Positions 17,801 through 25,382 of a stretch of DNA of 51,728 bases are shown one piece after another; within the stretch, counting starts at the first letter, position 1; each line of letters starts with the position of its first letter. The notes beneath the pieces were generated by a model, which saw nothing but the letters and a program-made list of their open reading frames with translations, ran no database searches and was not told where the DNA came from. The translations under genes and the position numbers were made by a program. Source of the DNA: Firmicutes bacterium ADurb.Bin248 (GTDB taxonomy: Bacteria > Bacillota > Clostridia > Christensenellales > CAG-138); the NCBI GenBank assembly GCA_002069725.1, contig MWBW01000016.1:1-51728 (forward strand). Direction: 5' to 3'.

Positions 17801-18916
17801 ACCCACACCATCACGGCAACTGCGGGAACGGGCGGCAGCATCAGTCCTTCCGGAGCGGTGACGGTCAACGAAGGCGAAGGCCAAATATTCACGATTGAAC
17901 CGGATGAGCACTATCGGATTGAGACGGTTACCGTGGATGGGCATGCCGTCGGTGCGGCGGGCGGCTATACGTTCAGCGATGTAACCGCAGACCATACGAT
18001 TGACGTAACGTTCAGCAAGATCACCCACATCATCACGGCAACGGCGGGAACGGGCGGCAGCATTACCCCCTCCGGAGCGGTGACGGTCAACGAGGGCGAC
18101 GAGCAGACCTTCACGATTGCGGCGGACGCGGGCTATGAGATCGAGTCGGTGACGGTGGACGAGGTCGTTCAAGACCCCGTGGTTCTCTCCTATACTTTTA
18201 AGGGTGTGGACGACGACCACACCATCAGCGCGACGTTCAAACGCATCACCCATATTATCACGGCGACGGCTGGAACAGGCGGCAGCATCACTCCCTCCGG
18301 GGCGGTGACGGTCAACGAAGGCGAAGGCCAAATATTCACGATTGAACCGGATGAACACTATCGGATTGAGACGGTTACCGTGGATGGGCATGCCGTCGGC
18401 GCAACGGGCGGCTATACGTTCAGCAATGTAACCGCAGACCATACGATTGCCGTAATGTTCAGCAAGATCACCCACACCATTACGGCCACGGCTGGAACGG
18501 GCGGTAGCATCACTCCCTCCGGGGCGGTGACGGTCAACGAAGGAAGCGAACAGACCTTCACGATCGCTGCGGACGCGGGCTATGAGATCGATTCGGTAAC
18601 CGTGGACGGGGTCGTTCAAGACCCCGTGGTTCTCTCCTATACTTTTGATGACGTAGATGCCGACCACACCATCAGCGCAACGTTCAAACGCATCACCCAT
18701 ATTATTACGGCAACGGCGGGAACGGGCGGCAGCATCACTCCCCCCGGAGCGGTGACGGTCAACGAGGGCGACGAGCAGACCTTCACGATCGCTGCGAATA
18801 CCAATTACAGCATTGCGTCCGTCACCGTGGATGGAGTGAACAAGGGTGCGATATCCTCCTATGCGTTCGTCGATGTGCGCGGCAACCACACCATCAGCGC
18901 AACCTTTGCTTACACA
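17801..18916 (+). repeat. Five tandem InlB B-type protein repeats in an A-B-A-B-C order
   Basis: Repeats of 74-75 codons start at 17801, 18023, 18248, 18470 and 18695, each opening THxITATAGTGGSIxPxGAV. Copies 1 and 3 share EGQIFTIEPDEHYRIETVTV; copies 2 and 4 share EQTFTIAADAGYEI plus VVQDPVVLSYTF; copy 5 is distinct. The pattern implies duplication of a two-repeat unit of 447 bp. Confidence 0.85.
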
Positions 18917-19026
18917 AGCGGCGGCGGTTCCGAACCCGCCTATATCTTCCGCACCCTGACCGAGAGCGCCTCCGGCGTCATCGTATCCGGCATCATCCAT
19001 GAGGATGCGCGGCTTACGGTTTCCCC

Positions 19027-19124
19027 GCTCAAGCTGCACCATGCGGGTACCTGCACGGCCTGCGACGCGATCCGCGCTCAAGCTGCACCATGCGGGTACC
19101 TGCACAGCCTGCGACGCGATCCGC
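19027..19124 (+). repeat. 49-bp tandem duplication causing a frameshift
   Basis: Bases 19027-19075 are repeated at 19076-19124 with one mismatch (G to A). As 49 is not a multiple of 3, the copy shifts frame. Removing one copy joins the domain ending in PLKLHHAGTCTACDAIR directly to EAQADGRLVLGLNISLTQDF in frame. Confidence 0.9.
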
Positions 19125-19553
19125 GAGGCGCAAGCGGACGGGCGGCTGGTGCTCGGTCTGAATATCAGCCTGACGCAGGATTTTATCGCGCCGCTGACGA
19201 TTTCCATTCCCGTGGGCGACGCGTACAACGGCCGGACCGTGACCATACTCCACTGTGCCGGCGGCAAGCTGGAAACGCATGCCGTCACAGTGGCAAATGG
19301 AAAAGCCATTTTTACCGTCACATCGCTCTCGCCGTTTGCCGTCGTGCATGGCTTGTGGGGTTCTGAGGTGCCCGATCCGCCGAGAACGGGCGATGCGGCG
19401 ACGCCGTGGGGCTTTGCGATGATCGGGCTTTTCGCGGTGGCCGTGTCGACGACCGGCGCAGGCTGGATTGAGAAGAAGCGGCGCAGGGTATAAACGCTTA
19501 TGACAAAAGACTCTCCGTCAACAGTTAGGGTAAAGGAATAACCGACCAAGGCC

Positions 19554-19597
19554 GAGGGGCTGATCGCGAAGGAGCAATCAGCCCCTTCAATTGCTTT
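19554..19597 (+). terminator. Rho-independent-like terminator of the surface-protein gene
   Basis: A perfect 10-bp stem (AGGGGCTGAT 19555-19564 with ATCAGCCCCT 19577-19586) with a 12-nt loop, followed by a moderately T-rich tail. Confidence 0.65.
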
Positions 19598-19703
19598 GCA
19601 GGATGATCATGAGGAGGAATCAAAGGGCGGATTTCGTTTCGCTCTCCAATCGGTTATACTATGAGCGACACGTATGAATGCGGGCCATAAGGAGCGGAAT
19701 CTC

Positions 19704-19919
19704 ATGAGCAAATACGACCCTCTTTGGGAATTCATCCAAAAGAACGGCGGCCCGGCCGTCCAATTGTCTTTCGATGAAATACGCGATATCATGGGAATCG
19801 AGATCGACCATTCCTTTCTGAGCTATAAAAAAGAGCTGACTCGGTACGGGTATCAGGTCGGGAAGATCTCCCTGAAAAAACGGACGGTAATTTTTAATCA
19901 AACAGACCGGGCGCAATGA
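19704..19919 (+). CDS. Small DUF7662-like protein
   Basis: A 71-residue protein (MSKYDPLWEFIQKNGGPAVQ) with the pattern LSFDEIRDIMGIEIDHSFLSYKKELTRYGYQVGKIS, as in small winged-helix-like hypothetical proteins of Firmicutes annotated DUF7662. AAGGAG lies 8-9 nt before the chosen ATG; a start at 19674 is open but has no ribosome site. TATACT just upstream (near 19654) could be its -10. The function of the family is unknown; its size and basic C terminus would allow nucleic-acid binding. It does not appear co-transcribed with the terminated gene upstream. Confidence 0.72.
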   Translation: MSKYDPLWEFIQKNGGPAVQLSFDEIRDIMGIEIDHSFLSYKKELTRYGYQVGKISLKKRTVIFNQTDRAQ

Positions 19920-19964
19920 CGCCGATTTGACAGGGCGGCGATCGGCCCCATTTGGAGCAACAAT

Positions 19965-20714
19965 ATGAACCTGCAACTGATCGGCGAGGGAAAAACGACG
20001 AAGGTATATCGCGACGGAAATAGGGCGCTCAAGCTGTACGTCGGCGCTTCCCCCGAGGAGGCGTATCGCGAGGCGGAAAAACAGGCGTTCGCGTTCGAGG
20101 CCGGCCTGCCGGTCCCAAAGGTATACGGGGTGGAAAAACTCGATTGCGGCACGGCGCTCGTCATGGAATACATCGATGGAAAAGAGCTGGCCTGGCCAAG
20201 AATGGATCGCGCCGAGCGAAAGGCCGTCTTCGAGAAGCTGGTCGGCTTGCAGCTTCGGGTTCACGGCGTCGATGCGAAGGGACTGCCGCCGCTGTCGGAA
20301 AGGCTGGCGCGCAGGATCAAACATGCGCCCTATCTGGATGAAACTGCCAAGGAGCGGCTGGCCGGGCGTCTGCGCGATCTGGATAAGGGCGGAACATGCT
20401 TATGCCACGGCGATTTTCACACTTCAAACGTGCTGGACGACGGAGGGAAACAGTGGATCATCGACTGGGTCGATGCGGTCTGCGGGGACCCTCTTGCCGA
20501 CGCGTGCCGTTCCTACCTGATTTTCAGGCAGTATATCTCCCGCATGTCCGGCGTTTATCTGAAGCTTTACTGCAAGCGGAAAGCGGTCGAACCGGAAGCT
20601 GTTTTGGCATGGCTGCCGGTCGTCGCGGCCGCGCGGCTGAGCGAAAACATGAACGAGCGGGAAACGGCTTTTCTGCTGGATATGATCCGCCCCGATCAGC
20701 TATCGTGCTTCTGA
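19965..20714 (+). CDS. Aminoglycoside phosphotransferase (APH)-fold kinase
   Basis: A small-molecule kinase-like protein (249 aa). The N-lobe opens with LIGEGKTTKVYRDGNRALKLY, in which Lys23 may be the ATP-contacting lysine, and the hinge reads ALVMEYIDGKEL. The catalytic loop is CLCHGDFHTSNVL near residue 146, and the metal-binding segment WIIDWVDAVCGDPLADACR near 165 matches the IDW motif of APH enzymes. GGAG precedes the start. Substrate cannot be inferred; many such clostridial proteins are not resistance enzymes. Together with the VOC gene and the MFS exporter nearby, a role in detoxification is possible. Confidence 0.85.
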   Translation: MNLQLIGEGKTTKVYRDGNRALKLYVGASPEEAYREAEKQAFAFEAGLPVPKVYGVEKLDCGTALVMEYIDGKELAWPRMDRAERKAVFEKLVGLQLRVHGVDAKGLPPLSERLARRIKHAPYLDETAKERLAGRLRDLDKGGTCLCHGDFHTSNVLDDGGKQWIIDWVDAVCGDPLADACRSYLIFRQYISRMSGVYLKLYCKRKAVEPEAVLAWLPVVAAARLSENMNERETAFLLDMIRPDQLSCF

Positions 20715-20771
20715 CATGCGCGCGAAACCGGGGATTCATCCATAATACGAAAAAAGGCAGGATCACAAACC

Positions 20772-21275
20772 ATGTTCCGTTACGCCCATACGAACATCAT
20801 CGCGAAAGACCCGCGCAAGCTGATCGGGTTTTACAAGGCCGTGCTGCATTGCAGGAGCATCGGCGAGACGCGCGACCTTCGCGGGGCGTGGGTGGACAGG
20901 CTGACGGGCCTGAACGGGGCGCACATCACGGGGGAACACCTGCTCCTGCCGGGCTACGGCGGGGATTGCCCGACGCTCGAGATATTCTCGTATGACGCGC
21001 TGAAGGAATCCGTAAGCGCCGAAATCAACCGCCCCGGCATCGCCCATCTCGCCTTCGAGGTGGACGACGTGGAAGAGACTCTGGCGCAGGTGATCCGCGC
21101 GGGAGGGAGCCGCGTCGGGGAGCTGGTTTCCGCGGCGTATCCTAACGGCCGGGAAGCGACGTTCGTCTACGCGCGCGACCCGGAAGGCAACATCCTCGAG
21201 CTGCAGAGCTGGAAGCGGGCGGAACCGGACGCCGGCGGCCGCATCGCCGCGGAGGATAACGAAAGCCCCGGTTAA
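20772..21275 (+). CDS. VOC family (glyoxalase/bleomycin-resistance-like) protein
   Basis: A 167-residue vicinal-oxygen-chelate protein. It has two beta-alpha-beta-beta-beta modules: FRYAHTNIIAKDPRKLIGFYKAVL at the start and GIAHLAFEVDDVEETLAQVIRAGG near 77. Candidate metal ligands are H6, E75 of PTLEIFSY, H80 of IAHLAF, and the Glu of NILELQSW near 138. This full ligand set is compatible with an active metalloenzyme such as a lyase, dioxygenase or thiol transferase; the substrate is unknown. It follows the phosphotransferase gene by 57 nt on the same strand. Confidence 0.85.
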   Translation: MFRYAHTNIIAKDPRKLIGFYKAVLHCRSIGETRDLRGAWVDRLTGLNGAHITGEHLLLPGYGGDCPTLEIFSYDALKESVSAEINRPGIAHLAFEVDDVEETLAQVIRAGGSRVGELVSAAYPNGREATFVYARDPEGNILELQSWKRAEPDAGGRIAAEDNESPG

Positions 21276-21315
21276 CCCGTCAAAACCCCTCGCGAAACCG
21301 GATCACGCTACAGGC

Positions 21316-22146
21316 TCAGCACTGCTTCCCGTCGAGCGAACACGCGCTCCCGGCCGGGGCAGATTCTTCAACGCAAAGAAAATCCCTTATCTCAAAGGTT
21401 TTCGTTCCATCCTCGAGTATGAACAGCGGTATGCCTATCCTGCCCGCCTCGACGACGGGCGCGAACAGCGCCTCGCGATCCCGGAGGGAGAGGAATTCCT
21501 TGAGCGTCTTTGTGCTTGCGGTAATATCCCTGTAATCCAAATCGAACTCGTCAGCCGCCGCCTCCAGCCTCGCCTTGGCGGAGACGCAATCCGGGCAGAT
21601 GCCCGCGCCGTACAGTATGATTTTCCGCCGATTCACGCGCTTTCCTCCCAATGCTCCATACTTTGAACCGGCTCCCGCTCCGCGCGGCAGTTCTTCCCAG
21701 CGGACGTATTGGTTCAGTATATCGACAAAGCCCTCAAGCCCCATCCTGTCCTCTTCGCCGAACCTGGCCCTGACGGGGCTGTCCACATCCAGCACGCCGA
21801 AAAGCCGCCCGTCCCGGACGATGGGTATGACGATCTCCGACGCGCTGGCTTCGTCGCAGGCGATGTGGCCCGGAAAAAGATGCACGTCCTCCACCACGAT
21901 CGACTGCCTGCGCTGTGCCGCCGCGCCGCACACGCCTTTTCCCATGGCGATCCGGATGCAGGCGGGCTTCCCCTGAAACGGCCCGAGCACCAGCTGGTTC
22001 TCCTTAAAAAGATAGAAGCCCGCCCAATTGACCGCCCCCATGCTTTCATACAGGAGCGCCGCGCTGTTGGCGAGGTTGGCGAGGGCGTCGCCTTCGTCCC
22101 GGATCAGGGCCGGCAGAAGCCGGTGCATGGCTTGGTAGTCGGTCAT
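21316..22146 (-). CDS. Free-methionine-(R)-sulfoxide reductase (GAF) fused to a glutaredoxin-like domain
   Basis: The 276-residue protein starts at the ATG at 22146 (MTDYQAMHRLLPAL), with AGGAG 7 nt upstream. Residues 1-150 are an fRMsr-type GAF domain with all three redox cysteines in context: C63 in GKPACIRI, C73 in GKGVCGAAA, C97 in PGHIACDEAS. Residues 173-260 form a thioredoxin-fold glutaredoxin-like domain (KIILYGAGICPDCVSAKARL, CxxC at 184/187). The linker (about 152-172) encodes an internal GGGAGG followed by an in-frame GTG at 21636, which could start the glutaredoxin part alone (106 aa). The enzyme would reduce free Met-R-SO with an attached thiol reductant. Confidence 0.85.
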   Translation of the reverse strand: MTDYQAMHRLLPALIRDEGDALANLANSAALLYESMGAVNWAGFYLFKENQLVLGPFQGKPACIRIAMGKGVCGAAAQRRQSIVVEDVHLFPGHIACDEASASEIVIPIVRDGRLFGVLDVDSPVRARFGEEDRMGLEGFVDILNQYVRWEELPRGAGAGSKYGALGGKRVNRRKIILYGAGICPDCVSAKARLEAAADEFDLDYRDITASTKTLKEFLSLRDREALFAPVVEAGRIGIPLFILEDGTKTFEIRDFLCVEESAPAGSACSLDGKQC

Positions 22147-22420
22147 CTTAATTCTCCTTATGCGGATATGAATGGACCGTCCGATGTTTCGCATCGCTTA
22201 TTATATCACATCCGCACAGGTCATTGCATTTATGTATACAATGTTAACTTTTGACGACCGCACAATTGATCCCGCCGCATTTCATTGCCATTTTATATCC
22301 GATGAAATAAAATGGGTAAAACGATCAGCTCTTGCATTCATCGTGACAAAACAATAAACATGGGATTTCATGCCTGAATAGACTCTCGTTCGCCAACTGA
22401 GAAAACAACATTTGAATCGG
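22147..22420. other. AT-rich intergenic region with a promoter toward the sulfoxide reductase gene
   Basis: A perfect minus-strand TATAAT (22200-22205) lies about 55 nt upstream of the reductase start; its -35 is weak. A 9-bp hairpin (CCATTTTAT 22288-22296 with ATAAAATGG 22307-22315) without a T-run lies further out. I see no gene here. Confidence 0.45.
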
Positions 22421-22422
22421 AG

Positions 22423-23121
22423 ACCGGAGGATACGCGATGGGGCGATTGGTTTTTTTGAAGAGATGGACCGGTACATGCCGGGCAACTCCGACGCGGACT
22501 GGCAGGAGCGTCCCACGAGCGAGCTTACGCTGACGATTGTCGGGATATACGGATATAACAACCCGAATATCATCGCGATAACCCGCTATAACCTCCTTGT
22601 TTTCATCCCCGATTCCGTCATGCCGGAGGGGCGAACTCGCCGAAACAGAAGCGGAGCTGACGGCGCTCGCCGGACGCCCGAACGCGGGGCTGTTGGATCT
22701 GCGCTTCGTCTTTTGGGACGAGGAACTCAAGCAGGTCGTCACGCCCATGGAAAAGAACCTCAGGCTCATGGCGGTGCTGTACCCGGCGGCAATCGCGCTC
22801 TCGGCGCTGATCGCGGCGGGGCTCGCGGCGCTGCTGCTCGCCCAGAGCGCGCGGGAGGCGGCCATACTGCGCGCGCTCGGCGCGCGCAAACGGGCGGTCC
22901 GCGCGGCGTTCGTGTTCGAACGGATCGCCGTGACGCTCGCGGGGCTTGCGCTCGGCCTCGCGGCGCTCGCCCTCCTGCGCGGGCGCGCGGGCGCGTCGCT
23001 CTCGGGCGATTCGCTGCTGTGCGCGGGGGCGTATCTCGCGGGCACGCTCCTGGGCGCTGCCCTCGCCGCGATCCCCGCGGCGAACAGGCCGCCGCTTTCG
23101 CTGCTGCAGGTCAGGGAATAA
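22423..23121 (+). pseudogene. Truncated, frameshifted MacB/FtsX-type ABC transporter permease
   Basis: Only the C-terminal part of a permease remains. The first segment (from about 22423; FFEEMDRYMPGNSDADW, then ELTLTIVGIYGYNNPNI) belongs to the periplasmic-type domain. Frame is lost in the GGGG run near 22628. The second segment continues with GELAETEAELTALAG and three membrane helices (AVLYPAAIALSALIAAGLAA near 22770, then near 22930 and 23040), ending PLSLLQVRE. The cytoplasmic loop SAREAAILRALGARKRAV is the FtsX-family coupling signature. No N-terminal helix or proper start is present. The broken ATPase gene follows 28 nt downstream. Confidence 0.8.
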
Positions 23122-23149
23122 GGGATTTAGGAGTTCAAAGGAGGTCATT

Positions 23150-23818
23150 ATGCCGGAGTTGAGGCTTGAAAACGTCGGCTATCGCTATAAGAGCGGCGAG
23201 CGCGACGCATTGCAGGGCGTTTCCTGCACATTCAGGGACGGGGAGGTTTCCGCCGTAATGGGGCCTTCCGGCAGCGGCAAGACGACGCTGCTCTCCGTCA
23301 TGGCGGGGCTTGACAGGCCCACGCGGGGGAACGTGTATCTGGACGGCGAGGATCTATCAGAACTCGACCTCGACCGCTACCGGCGCGAGCGCGTCGCAAT
23401 GATCTTCCAGGCGTTCCAGCTCTTCCCGCTGCTCACGGCGCTCGAAAACGTCGCCCTTCCCATGGAGATGAACGGCGCGAAGAAGGCGGAAGCCCAGGCC
23501 CGCGCGAAGGAACTGCTCCTCTCGGTCGGCATCGGGGAGGAGATGCACAGGCGCTATCCCGCGCACCTTTCCGGCGGCGAGCAGCAGCGCGTGGCCATCG
23601 CCCGCGCGCTTGCGAGCGGAGCGCGGGTGCTGCTCGCGGACTAACCCACGGGCAACCTCGACACGGAGAACGGCGCGCGCGTCATGGAAATCCTCCGGCG
23701 GCTCGCGCACGAGCAGGGATATTGCGTCATCGTCGTCACGCACGACCCGGCCATCGCCCAAGAAGCGGACGAGGCGCTCAGGATGAAGGACGGCGCGCTT
23801 CGGGCGAACGCGGGCTGA
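23150..23818 (+). pseudogene. LolD/MacB-type ABC transporter ATPase with a stop at the Walker B glutamate
   Basis: The gene starts after a perfect AAAGGAGG site. It has Walker A GPSGSGKTT near residue 39, Q-loop FQAFQL near 86, signature LSGGEQQR near 142 and Walker B RVLLAD near 158-164. The next codon, which should be the catalytic glutamate, is TAA (23642-23644). Reading through, the same frame continues PTGNLDTENGARVMEILRR, the H-loop VVTHDP, and a natural TGA at 23816. The intact ATPase would be 222 residues. A single G-to-T change (GAA to TAA) accounts for it. With the decayed permease upstream, the transporter is dead. Confidence 0.92.
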
Positions 23819-23872
23819 ACGCAAAGTTGCCCAATAAAGCCGCGCGTGCGCGCCGCGCGATTTCCAGTTGAA

Positions 23873-23917
23873 ATTTCTTTGCCGGTGGTATATTCTCAAA
23901 AGGCGCGGCTCGAGCCG
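23873..23917 (+). promoter_or_regulatory. Possible promoter and 12-bp palindrome before the MFS gene
   Basis: TATATT at 23889-23894 with a poor -35 (TTGAAA at 15 bp, or AGTTGA at 17 bp). A perfect 12-bp palindrome, CGGCTCGAGCCG, sits at 23906-23917 just after the expected start site and could be an operator. Confidence 0.3.
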
Positions 23918-23982
23918 TCCCGATTCGGGGCGGTTTCGTCGGGCCGGCTGAGCCGTACTATCGTTTTAAGCAAGAGGGACGA

Positions 23983-25221
23983 ATGAACAAAAGCTGGAAG
24001 CGGCAATTCGCCGTGATCTACGCGGGGCAGGCGTTTTCGATACTGGGCTCCGCCGCGGTCCAGTTCGCCGTGATCTGGTGGCTGACCGTTCAAACGGAAT
24101 CCGCCGTCACGCTGAGCGTTTCGACATTGGCGGCGCTCCTGCCGAGCATGCTCGTCGGGCCGTTCGCCGGGGTATGGATCGACCGGTACAACCGCCGGAC
24201 GGTCATGATCGCCGCCGACGGCCTCATCGCGCTCTCGAGCGTCGCGCTCGGCGCCGCGTTCCTCGCTGCCGGGGCGCCTCCCCTTTGGTTCATCTACGCC
24301 GTCCTGTTCCTGCGCGGGCTGGGCAACGCCTTCCACGCCCCCGCCATGCAGGCCGCCATACCCATGCTGGTCCCTGTGGAAATGCTGACCAAGGCCGGCG
24401 GCTGGGGTAACCTGGTCGTCTCCCTCTCCAATATGCTGGGGCCCGTGCTGGGCGCCGCGCTGATGGGGATATTGCCCGTCGCCGCCATCATGCTCGTGGA
24501 TGTGCTGGGCGCGGCGTTCGCGATCGTCTGCCTGCTGTTCGTCGCCATACCGGACATCCCGCAAACCGGCGGGGAATTGAACGTGTTTTCCGATATGAAG
24601 CAGGGCTTCCGGGCCATGCGCGCCAACAAGCCTCTGATGGCCGTGTTTGTTCCGCTGATCATCATGAGCATACTCTACATGCCCCTGGGTTCGCTTTTCC
24701 CGCTGCTGGTGCGCACCCATTTCATGGGCGAGGCGTGGCACAACAGCGTTGTGGAGTTCGTGTTTGCCGGCGGGCTGCTCGTATCCTCTCTCGCCATAGG
24801 CATTTGGGGAGGAATGCGCAGGCGGTTCCTGATGGCGTCGCTCGCGATCTGCCTGCTGGGGGCGGCGACGCTTGTCGGCGGCGCGCTGCCTCCCGGCGGA
24901 TATTGGCCCTTCGTCGCCTGCTGCTTTTTCATGGGAAGCTCCGGCACGTTCATGAACGTGCCCGTCATGGCCTACACGCAGGAAACCATCGCGCCCGAGA
25001 TGATGGGCAAGGTGTTTTCTCTGCTGATGGCCGCGATGACGCTCGCGATGCCCATAGGCCTTCTGGTCGCTGGGCCCGTCAGCGAGGTTGTGGGCGTGGA
25101 CAGGTGGTTCCTCTGGTCGGGCGTCGCGCTGATTGCGACCGGCGTTTTGTGCCGCGTGCTGACGCGGCGCTACGACCGCGAAACCATGAGGCCCGAAGCG
25201 GAGCCGGCGGGCGAAGCGTAA
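23983..25221 (+). CDS. MFS transporter, macrolide-efflux/EntS-like
   Basis: A 412-residue major facilitator with 12 predicted helices. It opens MNKSWKRQFAVIYAGQAFSI, a typical start of the MefA/EntS-like MFS_3 group. The loop 2-3 motif reads GPFAGVWIDRYNRRTVMIAAD near residue 60. The C-terminal half carries YTQETIAPEMMGKVFSLLMA, also characteristic of the group. GGGACG precedes the ATG. Relatives export macrolides, siderophores or other small hydrophobic molecules; the substrate here is unknown. No regulator lies directly beside it. Confidence 0.87.
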   Translation: MNKSWKRQFAVIYAGQAFSILGSAAVQFAVIWWLTVQTESAVTLSVSTLAALLPSMLVGPFAGVWIDRYNRRTVMIAADGLIALSSVALGAAFLAAGAPPLWFIYAVLFLRGLGNAFHAPAMQAAIPMLVPVEMLTKAGGWGNLVVSLSNMLGPVLGAALMGILPVAAIMLVDVLGAAFAIVCLLFVAIPDIPQTGGELNVFSDMKQGFRAMRANKPLMAVFVPLIIMSILYMPLGSLFPLLVRTHFMGEAWHNSVVEFVFAGGLLVSSLAIGIWGGMRRRFLMASLAICLLGAATLVGGALPPGGYWPFVACCFFMGSSGTFMNVPVMAYTQETIAPEMMGKVFSLLMAAMTLAMPIGLLVAGPVSEVVGVDRWFLWSGVALIATGVLCRVLTRRYDRETMRPEAEPAGEA

Positions 25222-25272
25222 AGCCGCGCCGCTTTTAAACCGGATCCGATACGCTTCGATTTGAAGAAACCT

Positions 25273-25294
25273 GCGCCCCGCTCCCGCGGGGCGC
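25273..25294. terminator. GC-rich hairpin between the MFS and xdh genes
   Basis: A perfect 9-bp stem (GCGCCCCGC with GCGGGGCGC) and a 4-nt loop, 50 bp after the MFS stop codon. There is no T-run, so termination is uncertain. Confidence 0.4.
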
Positions 25295-25382
25295 CGCCAT
25301 ATGCCGCGCACGCGATTTCCTCGCTGCATATCCCCCCTTGAAACTGGAAAAACCTAAAGGGAAACGAAGGGAGGGCTGCGGT

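Larger units (their letters stand above)
14736..19493 (+). pseudogene. Large wall-anchored carbohydrate-binding-like surface protein, broken by two frameshifts
   Basis: The ATG at 14736 follows AGGAGGG and opens a signal peptide (MKKSLLRQTFSLLLCAALAF). Three frame segments together read as one protein of about 1,570 residues: two copies of a beta-helix-like module (GDFIVEGGVSGTDFTFTGG and a second near 15850) rich in GAGIGGG turns; a chitobiase C-terminal-like domain (ATPAFSPAEGTYDSVQSVTI, near 17560); five InlB-B type repeats; then a PPRTGD sorting-like motif, a hydrophobic helix and KKRRRV. Frame is lost near 16215-16232 (one base short; the first frame stops at 16322) and shifts back through a 49-bp duplication at 19027-19124. 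As given, only a 528-residue secreted N-terminal piece would be made. Confidence 0.8.

Noticed and set aside
15935..19549. 1204-codon antisense frame over the surface-protein gene
   Set aside because: It is a mirror of the Gly/Thr-rich repeats and crosses both frameshift sites without any domain or ribosome site.
23642..23644. Recoding of the TAA in the ABC ATPase gene
   Set aside because: TAA ends other genes here (for example thiI), no recoding signal is seen, and the partner permease is also broken.
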